Source: JANPCX01 sp966211815
Lineage (GTDB): Bacteria; Pseudomonadota; Gammaproteobacteria; Burkholderiales; Burkholderiaceae_C
Assembly: GCA_966211815.1 (NCBI GenBank)
Contig: CBIHOD010000006.1
Coordinates: 49,335 to 113,334, forward strand
Length of the DNA: 64,000 nt
Reading direction: 5' to 3'
Below the pieces are notes generated by a model that worked only from the letters and a program-made list of their open reading frames with translations, had not been told where the DNA came from and did not search any database. The position numbers and the translations under genes were made by a program. Positions 9,534 through 18,143 of the stretch are shown piece after piece; the stretch's first letter is position 1, and each line of letters opens with the position of its first letter.

Positions 9534-10422
9534 GCCGGACCGCCCCGCCGCCCCCTCGCTGTCGACGCCTTCCGCCGAAGGTCTCACGGCCGGCCAGATG
9601 CTGCGCCAGGCGCGGCAGGCGCGGGGCCTGCACATCGCGGCCCTGGCCACGTCGATCAAAGTGCTGCCGCGCAAGCTCGAAGCGCTCGAAGCCGACCGGT
9701 ACGACGAATTGCCGGACGCGACCTTCACCCGTGCCCTGGCGCAGACCGTCTGCCGCAGCCTGAAGATCGACCCCGCCCCGGTGCTCGCCCAACTGCCCAA
9801 GGCGTCGGGCATGCAGCTGGATTCCCTCGGCCTGAACACGCCGTTCCGCGACCGCCAGGCCCATCCCGGCCGCAAGGACGCGGGCAAGAAGAACGCGGAA
9901 GGCGGCGCCGGCTTCCAACCCCAGGTCTGGCTGCCCCTGTTGCTGGTCTTCGGCGCCGTGGCGCTTTACTTCGCCCCCGAAGACTTCCACCCCTGGCAGT
10001 CGCTGCAATCCCTCGGGTCCGGCAGCGCCGCCACGGCGCCCGCCCAAAGCCAGGTCGAAACGCCGGCGAGCCCTGTCCTGGCCAGCGAACCGGTGCCGCC
10101 CGCCGCGGCCAGCGCAGCGGCGCCGCCGCAGCAGCAACCGGCTCCCGCGGCGACCGCCGCCGACCCCGCCGCATCGGCAGCGGCGGCGCCCCTCTTGGAA
10201 ATTCGCGCGGCGCAGGACGCCTGGATCGAAGTCCTGGACGGCGCCTCCAAGCCGGTCCTGGCGCGCATCGTCCGCGCGCAGGAGGTGGTGGCGTTGAACG
10301 CCAGCCTGCCGATTCGGCTCAAAGTCGGCAACGCGTCCCAGGTCGCGGTGCGGTTCCACGGGCGGCCGGTGGACCTGGCGCCGCTGGCCCGCGACAACGT
10401 CGCGCGCATTGAACTGAAGTAG
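9526..10422 (+). CDS. rodZ: RodZ-like helix-turn-helix membrane protein
   Basis: 298 residues. An N-terminal cytoplasmic HTH_25 domain (about 20-90, starting LTAGQMLRQARQARGL) is followed by a basic linker, one transmembrane segment near 134-150, an Ala/Pro/Gln-rich periplasmic linker, and a C-terminal beta domain (DUF4115; LEIRAAQDAWIEVLD). This is the RodZ architecture; RodZ links MreB to the elongation machinery and cell shape. It overlaps the pilF end by 8 nt and precedes ispG, as in many betaproteobacteria. The name rests on domain layout and synteny. Confidence 0.85.
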   Translation: MSEPDRPAAPSLSTPSAEGLTAGQMLRQARQARGLHIAALATSIKVLPRKLEALEADRYDELPDATFTRALAQTVCRSLKIDPAPVLAQLPKASGMQLDSLGLNTPFRDRQAHPGRKDAGKKNAEGGAGFQPQVWLPLLLVFGAVALYFAPEDFHPWQSLQSLGSGSAATAPAQSQVETPASPVLASEPVPPAAASAAAPPQQQPAPAATAADPAASAAAAPLLEIRAAQDAWIEVLDGASKPVLARIVRAQEVVALNASLPIRLKVGNASQVAVRFHGRPVDLAPLARDNVARIELK

Positions 10423-10470
10423 CACCATCCGCCAGCCGCAGCGGCTCCGCACCCGCCCCGATCGACCGCC

Positions 10471-11772
10471 ATGACCACAGAACCTTCCATCCCGCTCGAC
10501 GACGACCACATCCCGCCGGCCCAGGCGGCCCCGCGGCGCTCGCTCCAGGCCGTGGTTCGCTGGGGCGGCAGGACCGTGACGATCGGCGGCGACGCGCCGG
10601 TCCGGGTGCAGTCGATGACCAACACCGACACGGTGGACGCCATCGGCACCGCGGTCCAGGTCAAGGAACTGGCCCGCGCCGGCTCGGAACTGGTGCGCAT
10701 CACCGTCAACACGCTCGAGGCGGCGCAGGCGGTCCCTTATGTTCGCGAGCAGCTCGACCGCATGGGCGTGGACGTGCCCCTGGTCGGCGACTTCCATTAC
10801 AACGGCCACCGCCTCCTCACCGAAGTGCCGGCCTGCGCCGAGGCGCTGTCCAAGTACCGCATCAACCCCGGCAACGTTGGCAAGGGCGAGAAGGGCGACC
10901 GCCAGTTCGCCCAGATGATCGAGGCCGCGGTCAAGCACGACAAGGCGGTGCGCATCGGCGTCAACTGGGGCAGCCTCGACCAGGAGCTGCTGGCGCGGAT
11001 GATGGACGACAACGCCGGGCGCGCCGAGCCGCTGGCGCCGCAGCAGGTGATGTACCGCGCCATCGTCGAGTCCGCGCTGGCTTCGGCGCGCCAGGCGCGC
11101 GAGCTGGGCCTGGCGGCGAACCAGATCATCCTGTCCTGCAAGATGTCCGGCGTGCAGGACCTCATCACCGTCTACCGCGCGCTGGCGCGCCGCACCGACC
11201 ACGCGCTGCACCTCGGGCTGACCGAGGCCGGCATGGGCACCAAGGGCACGGTCGCGTCGGCCGCCGCGCTGTCGGTGCTGCTGCAGGAGGGCATCGGCGA
11301 CACCATCCGCGTCTCGCTCACGCCCCAGCCCGGCGAAGCGCGCACGCAGGAGGTGGTGGTCGCGCTGGAGGTGCTGCAGGCGCTGGGCCTTCGCAGCTTC
11401 AACCCGAGCGTCACTGCCTGCCCGGGCTGCGGCCGCACCACCAGCACCACTTTCCAGGAGCTGGCCAAGCAGATCGACGACTTCCTGCGGCTGCAGATGC
11501 CGGTGTGGCGCTCGCGCTATCCCGGCGTCGAGGGCATGAAGGTGGCCGTCATGGGTTGCATCGTCAACGGCCCGGGCGAGAGCAAGCACGCCGACATCGG
11601 CATCAGCCTGCCCGGCACCGGCGAGGCGCCGGCGGCGCCGGTCTTCATCGACGGCGAGAAGGCGCTCACGCTGCGCGGCGAGGGCATCGCCCAGGAATTC
11701 CAGGCCCTGGTCGAGCGCTACATCGAGAAGCGTTTCGGCGGCGCGGTCGACGCCGCCGCGGCGCCTCATTGA
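10471..11772 (+). CDS. ispG: 4-hydroxy-3-methylbut-2-en-1-yl diphosphate synthase (IspG/GcpE)
   Basis: 433 residues. IspG reduces MEcPP to HMBPP in the MEP isoprenoid pathway using a [4Fe-4S] cluster; the ligands are visible in CPGCGRTT and MGCIVNGPGES. The N-terminal TIM-barrel part is clear (VQSMTNTDTVDAIGT, INPGNVGKGEKGDRQF). ATG at 10471 gives a ~30-residue variable N-terminus before the conserved start. dxr of the same pathway is at 36.3 kb in this window. Confidence 0.96.
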   Translation: MTTEPSIPLDDDHIPPAQAAPRRSLQAVVRWGGRTVTIGGDAPVRVQSMTNTDTVDAIGTAVQVKELARAGSELVRITVNTLEAAQAVPYVREQLDRMGVDVPLVGDFHYNGHRLLTEVPACAEALSKYRINPGNVGKGEKGDRQFAQMIEAAVKHDKAVRIGVNWGSLDQELLARMMDDNAGRAEPLAPQQVMYRAIVESALASARQARELGLAANQIILSCKMSGVQDLITVYRALARRTDHALHLGLTEAGMGTKGTVASAAALSVLLQEGIGDTIRVSLTPQPGEARTQEVVVALEVLQALGLRSFNPSVTACPGCGRTTSTTFQELAKQIDDFLRLQMPVWRSRYPGVEGMKVAVMGCIVNGPGESKHADIGISLPGTGEAPAAPVFIDGEKALTLRGEGIAQEFQALVERYIEKRFGGAVDAAAAPH

Positions 11773-11853
11773 CCGTTTCCACCGGGGCCGGCCGCGCCAT
11801 CGCGGCGGGCCCGCGTTCCTCTTTTCTCTTTGTTTGTCGAGGCAGCACGCCCC

Positions 11854-13149
11854 ATGGCTGAACAACTCCGCGCCGTCAAAGGCATGAACGACATCCTGCC
11901 GCCCGATTCCGCGCGCTGGGAATGGTTTGAAGACAAGGTGCGCCGGCTGATGGCGCGCTACGGCTACGCCAACGTGCGCACGCCGATCGTCGAGCCCACC
12001 GCGCTGTTCGTGCGCGGCCTGGGCGAGGTGACCGACATCGTCGAGAAGGAGATGTACTCTTTCGAGGACTCCATGAATGGCGACAGGCTGACGCTGCGCC
12101 CCGAGTCCACCGCCGGTGTGGTGCGCGCCGTCACCGAGCACAGCTTCCTGCGCGACGGCGGCAAGCGGCTCTTCTACATCGGCCCGATGTTCCGCCACGA
12201 GCGGCCCCAGAAGGGCCGCTACCGCCAGTTCCACCAGGTCGGCGCCGAGGCCATGGGTTTCGCCGGGCCGGACGTCGACGCGGAACTGATCCTGATGTGC
12301 AGCGCGCTCTGGCGCGACCTGGGCCTGCAGCAAGGCCGCGACGTGTCGCTGCAGCTCAACAGCCTGGGCCAGCCCGACGAGCGCCGTGCCCACCGCGAGG
12401 CCCTGGTCAAGCACTTCGAGGCCCACGCCGGCCTGCTCGACGAAGACGCCAAGCGGCGGCTGCACAGCAACCCGCTGCGCATCCTGGACACCAAGAACCC
12501 CGCGATGCAGGCCGTGGTCGAAAGCGCGCCGAGGCTGATCGACATGCTCGGCGAAGCGTCATTGGCGCACTTGAACGCCGTGCGCGCCATCCTCGACGCC
12601 GCCGGCCAGGCCTACACCGTCAACCCGCGCCTGGTGCGCGGCATGGATTACTACAACCTCACCGTGTTCGAATGGGTGACCGACCGACTGGGCTCCCAAG
12701 GCACCGTCTGCGGCGGCGGCCGTTACGACACATTGATCGAGCAGCTCGGCGGCAAGCCGGCGCCGGCCGTGGGCTGGGGCATGGGCATCGAGCGCATGCT
12801 GCTGCTGGTCGAGGAAGCCGGCCTGGTGCCGCCGGCGGTGGCGCCCGACGCCTACGCCGTCGTGCCCGACGCGGCCGGCCTGCCGCAGGCGGTGGCCGCG
12901 CTGGAGCGGCTGCGGGCCGCCGGCGTCTCGGTGCTGATGAACGCCGGCGGCCGCGAGGGCCTGGGCAGCATGAAGTCTCAGTTCAAGCGGGCCGACAACA
13001 GCGGCGCCCGCCACGCCCTGGTCTTCGGGCCAGACGAACTGGCGCGCGGCGAGGTCGCGGTGAAGAACCTTCGCGACGCCGGCGCGGCCCAGCGTTCGCT
13101 GCCGCTGTCCAGCGTCGACGAATGGGCCGCCTCCCTGCGAGACGCATAA
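11854..13149 (+). CDS. hisS: Histidyl-tRNA synthetase
   Basis: 431 residues, class II synthetase. Motifs include TLRPESTAGVVRAV, the motif 2 region FRHERPQKGRYRQFHQ, and the histidine-specific LVRGMDYYNLTVFEW; a C-terminal anticodon-binding domain follows (about 330-431). ATG at 11854 gives the typical start AEQLRAVKGMNDILPPD; an in-frame TTG at 11830 is possible but unlikely. It forms part of the ispG-hisS-yfgM-bamB-der run. The related HisZ (below) lacks the anticodon domain. Confidence 0.96.
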   Translation: MAEQLRAVKGMNDILPPDSARWEWFEDKVRRLMARYGYANVRTPIVEPTALFVRGLGEVTDIVEKEMYSFEDSMNGDRLTLRPESTAGVVRAVTEHSFLRDGGKRLFYIGPMFRHERPQKGRYRQFHQVGAEAMGFAGPDVDAELILMCSALWRDLGLQQGRDVSLQLNSLGQPDERRAHREALVKHFEAHAGLLDEDAKRRLHSNPLRILDTKNPAMQAVVESAPRLIDMLGEASLAHLNAVRAILDAAGQAYTVNPRLVRGMDYYNLTVFEWVTDRLGSQGTVCGGGRYDTLIEQLGGKPAPAVGWGMGIERMLLLVEEAGLVPPAVAPDAYAVVPDAAGLPQAVAALERLRAAGVSVLMNAGGREGLGSMKSQFKRADNSGARHALVFGPDELARGEVAVKNLRDAGAAQRSLPLSSVDEWAASLRDA

Positions 13150-13164
13150 TCCGCCCTTGCGCCC

Positions 13165-13185
13165 AGCGCCCGCGGGCGCTTTTCC
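13165..13185 (+). terminator. Possible intrinsic terminator/attenuator after hisS
   Basis: A 6-bp stem AGCGCC/GGCGCT with loop CGCG at 13165-13180, directly followed by TTTCCGTTTC. It sits in the 69-bp hisS-yfgM gap, so it would at most reduce readthrough within the cluster. Confidence 0.45.
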
Positions 13186-13218
13186 GTTTCAACCCCCGAA
13201 TTCAGCAGAGCATCGCTC

Positions 13219-13923
13219 ATGGCCACCCATCTCGACCTCGAAGAACAAGAACAACTGGACCAGCTCAAGGCGTTCTGGAACCGCTACGGCAACGTGATCA
13301 CCTGGATCCTGATCGCCGTGCTCACCGCGATGGCGGCGTGGACGGGCTGGACCTGGTACCAGCGCGACCAGGCCGCCAAGGCCGGCGCCATGTTCGAAGA
13401 GCTCGACCGGGCCGCCGCTTCCGGCGACGCCGAACGCGCCGCCCTGGTCTTCAACGACATCAAGTCGCGCTACCCGCGCGCGGCCTACGCCCAGCAAGCC
13501 GGGCTGCTGGCGGCCAAGGTGCAAGTCGACAAAGGCCAACTGGACGCGGCGGCGGGCTCCTTGACCTGGGTGGGCGAGAACGCCAGCGAAGCCGAATACC
13601 GCGTCGTCGCGCGGTTGCGCCTGGCCGGCATCCTGCTGGAGCAGAAGAAGCTCGACGACGCGATCAAACAGCTGGACGCCGCCGCCGCCGGCGCGTCGCA
13701 GGAGTTCGCTGCCCTCATCGCCGACCGCCGGGGCGACGTGCTGGTGGCCCAGGGCAAGAAGGACGAAGCCATCGCCGCCTACCGCAAAGCCTGGGACGCG
13801 ATGGACCCGAAAGTGGACTACCGCCGCCTGATCGACGCCAAGCTCACCGCCCTGGCGGCGGCGCCCCAGGCGCCGAGGGTGGCCGAACCGGCCACGGCGG
13901 CCTCCGCGGGGGCACGGCCATGA
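13219..13923 (+). CDS. yfgM: YfgM family TPR membrane protein (SecYEG/BamB-linked)
   Basis: 234 residues. An N-terminal acidic segment (EEQEQLDQLKAFWNRYG) precedes one transmembrane helix (VITWILIAVLTAMAAWTGW), with a periplasmic TPR_21 domain of helical repeats after it. YfgM in E. coli is an ancillary partner of the SecYEG translocon and periplasmic chaperones. It sits between hisS and bamB and overlaps the bamB start by ATGA, exactly the usual order. The family name is secure; the function in this organism is by analogy. Confidence 0.88.
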   Translation: MATHLDLEEQEQLDQLKAFWNRYGNVITWILIAVLTAMAAWTGWTWYQRDQAAKAGAMFEELDRAAASGDAERAALVFNDIKSRYPRAAYAQQAGLLAAKVQVDKGQLDAAAGSLTWVGENASEAEYRVVARLRLAGILLEQKKLDDAIKQLDAAAAGASQEFAALIADRRGDVLVAQGKKDEAIAAYRKAWDAMDPKVDYRRLIDAKLTALAAAPQAPRVAEPATAASAGARP

Positions 13924-15092
13924 TGAGCCGCCGGCCCCGCCCGACCGGGCGGAACACGCGCGGCCCGGGGCTCGTCGCAGCCTGCGTCGCGGCCGGTGCC
14001 CTGGCCTTGCTCGGCGCCTGCAGCAGCGGGCCGGCCAAGCCGAAACCCGGGCCTTTCGAGGCCGTGACCGCCGACCCGGCGGTGTCTCCCCGCCTGCTGT
14101 GGAGCCAGCGCACCGACCCGGCGAAATTCCCGCTGGAAGTGGCGCGCAGCCCCGCCGCTTTCACGGTCGCCTCGGAAAGCGGCGTTGTTCTGGCTGTGGA
14201 CGCAGGCACCGGCCGCGAACTCTGGCGCGGCAATGCCGGGGGCAAGCTCTCCAGCGGCGTCGGCAGCGATGGCCGGCTTTCCGCCGTGACGACGCGCGAC
14301 GGCAGCCTGGTGGCGATGGAAGCCGGCCGCGTGCTCTGGACCAAGCCCCTGGGCCTGCGCGTGGCCACCCGCCCGCTGGTGGCGGGCCAGCGCGTCTTCG
14401 TGCTGGCCACCGACCGCAGCGTGCACGCCTTCGATGGGCTCAGCGGCGACAAGCTGTGGTCGGTCCGCCGGCCGGGCGACGCGCTCACCCTCAACCAGAC
14501 GGGTGTCCTGATGGCGGTGGGCAACACCCTGCTGGCCGGCCAGGGCGCGCGGTTGGCGGGGCTGGACCCGTCGAACGGCAGCGTCACCTGGGAAGTGGCC
14601 CTGGCCACCCCGCGCGGCACCAACGAGATCGAGCGGCTGGCCGACCTGGTCGGCCCGGCCGCCCGCGCCGGCGACGTGGTTTGCGCGCGTTCCTTCCAGG
14701 CGGCGGTGGCCTGCGTCAACGCCGCCCGGGGCAACCTGCTGTGGAGCCGCAACGTGGGCGGCACCCAGGGCGTCGCCGCCAACGCGCAGACCGTGGTCGC
14801 GGCCGACGCCAGCGACCGCGTGACCGCATGGCGCGCGGCCACCGGCGAAGTCGCCTGGACCAGCGAAGCCCTGCTGCACCGCGAAGTCAGCGCGCCCGCC
14901 CTGCTGGGCCCCGCCGCCGTCGCTTTCGGCGATGCGCAGGGCACGGTGCATGTGCTGTCGCTCGAAACCGGCAAGACCCTGGCGCGCCTGCCGACCGACG
15001 GCAGCGCCGTCGAAACCCTGGCGCAGGGCGCGGACGCCTCCACGCTTGTGGCCGTCACCCGCAACGGCGGCTTGTTCGCGTTCCGGCTTTGA
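13920..15092 (+). CDS. bamB: Outer membrane protein assembly factor BamB (lipoprotein)
   Basis: 390 residues. Twin ATGs (13920, 13923) precede a signal peptide with lipobox (LLGAC). The remainder carries PQQ-type beta-propeller repeats (VLAVDAGTGRELWRGNAGG, VHAFDGLSGDKLWSV, VTAWRAATGEVAWTS), the eight-bladed fold of BamB/YfgL, a non-essential BamA partner. Coupled by a 4-nt overlap to yfgM and followed 61 bp later by der. Confidence 0.94.
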   Translation: MMSRRPRPTGRNTRGPGLVAACVAAGALALLGACSSGPAKPKPGPFEAVTADPAVSPRLLWSQRTDPAKFPLEVARSPAAFTVASESGVVLAVDAGTGRELWRGNAGGKLSSGVGSDGRLSAVTTRDGSLVAMEAGRVLWTKPLGLRVATRPLVAGQRVFVLATDRSVHAFDGLSGDKLWSVRRPGDALTLNQTGVLMAVGNTLLAGQGARLAGLDPSNGSVTWEVALATPRGTNEIERLADLVGPAARAGDVVCARSFQAAVACVNAARGNLLWSRNVGGTQGVAANAQTVVAADASDRVTAWRAATGEVAWTSEALLHREVSAPALLGPAAVAFGDAQGTVHVLSLETGKTLARLPTDGSAVETLAQGADASTLVAVTRNGGLFAFRL

Positions 15093-15153
15093 TCCGCCTC
15101 TTTCCTTTCCCACCGCTCCGCACGCGTTTCCCGCTGGGCCTGCGTCAACAACC

Positions 15154-16485
15154 ATGAAACCCGTGATCGCCATCGTCGGCCGGCCGAATGTCGGCAAGTC
15201 GACCCTCTTCAACCGCATGACCAAGTCGCGCGACGCGATCGTCGCCGACTTCGCCGGCCTGACGCGCGACCGCCACTACGGCGACGGCCGCCTCGGCGAC
15301 CGCGAATTCATCGTCGTGGACACCGGCGGTTTCGAGCCCGATTCCTCCACTGGCATCGTCAAGGAAATGGCCAAGCAGACCCGCCAGGCGGTCGCCGAGG
15401 CCGACGTGGTGGTGTTCGTGGTGGACATCCGCGCCGGCGTTTCCGGCCAGGACCACGACATCGCCCAATACCTTCGCACCGTGGGCAAGAAGGTGCTGCT
15501 GGTGGTCAACAAGGCCGAAGGCATGGCCCAGTCGCCGCACCTGGCCGAATTCTTCGAGCTGGGCATGGGCGAGCCCCACCCGATCTCCTCCGCGCACGGC
15601 CAGGGCATCCGCAGCCTGCTGGAGGCCGCGCTGGAGGACTTCATCTACGACGACGAGCCGCCGGAAGAGGAGGACGCGCCGATCCGCCTGGCGGTGGCGG
15701 GGCGGCCCAATGTCGGCAAGAGCACCCTCATCAACACCTGGCTGGGCGAGGAGCGCCTGGTGGCCTTCGACATGCCGGGCACCACCCGCGACGCCATCAG
15801 TGTTCCCTTCGAGCGCCACGGCCAGCGCTTCGAGCTGATCGACACCGCCGGCCTGCGCCGCAAGGGCAGGGTGTTCGAGGCGATCGAGAAGTTCTCCGTC
15901 GTCAAGACGCTGCAGGCCATCGCCGACGCCAACGTCGTCCTGCTGCTGCTGGACGCCACCCAGGGCGTCACCGAGCAGGACGCCCACATCGCCGGCTACA
16001 TCCTCGACAGCGGCCGCGCCGTGGTCGTCGCGATCAACAAATGGGACGCGGTGGACGCCTACCAGAAGGAACTGCTGGCGCGGTCCATCGAGCACCGGCT
16101 GTCGTTCCTGAAGTTCGCACCGGTGATGCACATCTCGGCCATCCGCCGCCAGGGCCTGGGCCCGGTCTGGAAGGCGATCGCCGACGCGCACGCCTCGGCG
16201 GTGCGCAAGATGCCCACGCCCGTCCTCACCCGGCTGCTGCTGGAGGCGGTGGAGCACCAGGCCCCGAAGCGCGAAGGCGCCTTCCGGCCGAAGATGCGCT
16301 ATGCCCACCAGGGCGGCATGAACCCGCCGATCATCGTGATCCACGGCAATTCGCTCGAACACGTCACCGAGAGCTACAAGCGCTTCCTGGAAGGGCGTTT
16401 CCGCGCCCACTTCAAGCTCACCGGCACGCCGCTGCGCATCGAGATGAAGTCCGGCCGCAACCCCTTCTCGGACAAGGACTCGTGA
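15154..16485 (+). CDS. der: Ribosome-assembly GTPase Der (EngA)
   Basis: 443 residues with two tandem GTPase domains, each with its own P-loop (GRPNVGKST near residue 8 and again near 181), and NKxD-type motifs (NKAE, NKWD), followed by a KH-like C-terminal domain. Der is an essential GTPase in 50S subunit maturation. ATG at 15154 yields the canonical MKPVIAIVGRPNVGKS start, so the upstream in-frame extension is rejected. The next gene is hfq. Confidence 0.97.
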   Translation: MKPVIAIVGRPNVGKSTLFNRMTKSRDAIVADFAGLTRDRHYGDGRLGDREFIVVDTGGFEPDSSTGIVKEMAKQTRQAVAEADVVVFVVDIRAGVSGQDHDIAQYLRTVGKKVLLVVNKAEGMAQSPHLAEFFELGMGEPHPISSAHGQGIRSLLEAALEDFIYDDEPPEEEDAPIRLAVAGRPNVGKSTLINTWLGEERLVAFDMPGTTRDAISVPFERHGQRFELIDTAGLRRKGRVFEAIEKFSVVKTLQAIADANVVLLLLDATQGVTEQDAHIAGYILDSGRAVVVAINKWDAVDAYQKELLARSIEHRLSFLKFAPVMHISAIRRQGLGPVWKAIADAHASAVRKMPTPVLTRLLLEAVEHQAPKREGAFRPKMRYAHQGGMNPPIIVIHGNSLEHVTESYKRFLEGRFRAHFKLTGTPLRIEMKSGRNPFSDKDS

Positions 16486-16555
16486 ACCGCGGGGGCGGCG
16501 GCGCTGCCCCTGTGTTAAGGTCCGCCAGCCATCCACTTTCAACACGGAGAATATC

Positions 16556-16801
16556 GTGAGCAACAAAGGCCAACTCCTGCAAGACCCTTTCCTGAACCTG
16601 CTGCGCAAAGAGCATGTTCCCGTGTCCATCTACCTGGTCAACGGCATCAAATTGCAGGGCCACATCGAATCCTTCGACCAATACGTCGTGTTGTTGCGCA
16701 ACACCGTGACGCAGATGGTCTACAAGCACGCCATCTCCACCGTGGTCCCCGGCCGGGCCGTCAACTTCCAGGCTGGAGATTCGTCCTCCGATTCCGCCTG
16801 A
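16556..16801 (+). CDS. hfq: RNA chaperone Hfq
   Basis: 81 residues starting with GTG at 16556 behind CGGAGA. Sm1 (QDPFLNLLRKEHVPVSIYLV) and Sm2 (YKHAISTVVP) motifs are intact. Hfq hexamers pair small RNAs with mRNAs. The C-terminal tail is short, as in other betaproteobacteria. It heads the hfq-hflX-hflK-hflC cluster. Confidence 0.98.
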   Translation: MSNKGQLLQDPFLNLLRKEHVPVSIYLVNGIKLQGHIESFDQYVVLLRNTVTQMVYKHAISTVVPGRAVNFQAGDSSSDSA

Positions 16802-16844
16802 CCGGACGCCAGCGCGTGAAGCCTCCCGCGACCGCCGAGAAACC

Positions 16845-18107
16845 TTGAGTTCCACCCCCGTCACCACCGACGCCCCCGCCATGGCGCGCGCCATCCTGGT
16901 GGGGGTGGACTTCGGCCGCGCCAACGGTCCTTCCGGCGGTTTCGACGCGACGCTGGACGAGCTGGCGCAACTGGCCGAGTCGGCCGGCGACGTGGCCGTG
17001 GCGCGGGTGATCGCCAAGCGCAAGGCGCCCGACGCGGCCCTGTTCGTCGGCTCGGGCAAGGCCGACGAGATCAAGATGCTGGTGCAAGCCCACCAGGCCG
17101 ACGCCGTACTCTTCGACCAAGCCCTGTCGGCGGCGCAGCAGCGAAACCTGGAGCGCCACCTGGGCGTGGCCGTGGCCGACCGCACCATGCTCATCCTTGA
17201 AATCTTCGGCGAGCGCGCGCAAAGCCACGAGGGCAAGCTGCAGGTGGAACTCGCCCGCCTCCAATACCTTTCGACCCGACTCGTTCGCCGCTGGAGCCAC
17301 CTGGAACGCCAGCGGGGCGGCATCGGCAACCGCGGCGGGCCGGGCGAGGCCCAGATCGAGCTCGACCGCCGCATGATCGGCGAGCGCATCAAATCGGTGA
17401 AGCTGCGCCTGGACAAGGTCAAGCGCCAGCGTTCCACGCAGCGACGTTCGCGCGAGCGCAACCAGACCTTCCGCGTCTCGCTGGTGGGCTACACCAACGC
17501 GGGCAAGTCCACGCTGTTCAACGCCCTGGTGAAGGCGCGCAGCTACGCCGCCGACCAGCTCTTCGCCACGCTGGACACGACCACTCGGCAGCTTTACCTC
17601 GAAGAGGCGGTCGGGTCGATCAGCCTGTCCGACACCGTGGGTTTCATCCGTGACCTGCCCCACAAACTGGTCGAAGCCTTCGAGGCCACGCTCCAGGAAG
17701 CGGCCGACGCCGACCTGCTGCTGCACGTCGTTGACGCCGCAAGCCCCGTGCTGGCCGACCAGATGGCCGAAGTGGAGCGTGTGCTCGGCGAGATCGGCGC
17801 TTCGGAAATCCGGCAGATCCTTGTCTACAACAAGGCCGACTTGCTGGAGGAAAGCCAGCGACCCCGCTGCGTCCAGGACACCCTGGAAGTCGGCGGCGGC
17901 AGGCAGGTGCCCCGGATCTTCCTCAGCGCCGCCACCGGCGAAGGCCTGGACGAACTGCGCCGCCTGATCGCCGAGCAGGCGCTGGCGGCGGCGTCCGCGC
18001 GTTCGGCTTCGCCCGAGAATCTCGACGGCGACGAAGAAACGCGCGGCGTCGACGCCCGCCCGCTGGACGACGGCGCGCCGGCCGGCGGCCAGCCGCGCCC
18101 CGCCTGA
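16845..18107 (+). CDS. hflX: GTPase HflX
   Basis: 420 residues from TTG 16845 (408 from ATG 16881). HflX has an N-terminal nucleotide-binding domain, a helical linker rich in Arg (GGIGNRGGPGEAQIELDRR), and a GTPase domain with P-loop GYTNAGKST (about residue 212), switch DTVGFIRDLPH and NKAD. The family splits or rescues ribosomes under heat stress. TTG is preferred weakly because a GAG-type ribosome binding site precedes it, while nothing purine-rich precedes the ATG. The last ~45 residues are a disordered acidic tail. Confidence 0.93.
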   Translation: MSSTPVTTDAPAMARAILVGVDFGRANGPSGGFDATLDELAQLAESAGDVAVARVIAKRKAPDAALFVGSGKADEIKMLVQAHQADAVLFDQALSAAQQRNLERHLGVAVADRTMLILEIFGERAQSHEGKLQVELARLQYLSTRLVRRWSHLERQRGGIGNRGGPGEAQIELDRRMIGERIKSVKLRLDKVKRQRSTQRRSRERNQTFRVSLVGYTNAGKSTLFNALVKARSYAADQLFATLDTTTRQLYLEEAVGSISLSDTVGFIRDLPHKLVEAFEATLQEAADADLLLHVVDAASPVLADQMAEVERVLGEIGASEIRQILVYNKADLLEESQRPRCVQDTLEVGGGRQVPRIFLSAATGEGLDELRRLIAEQALAAASARSASPENLDGDEETRGVDARPLDDGAPAGGQPRPA

Positions 18108-18143
18108 ACGAACCGATCCTTTTTGACGACGACCTCTTCCATC

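Noticed and set aside
11830..11853. Upstream TTG start for hisS
   Set aside because: ATG 11854 gives the canonical HisRS N-terminus; the extra eight residues are not family-like.
9364..12465. Minus-strand frame of over 1000 codons across rodZ, ispG and hisS
   Set aside because: Shadow of three conserved plus-strand genes; sequence has no family resemblance.
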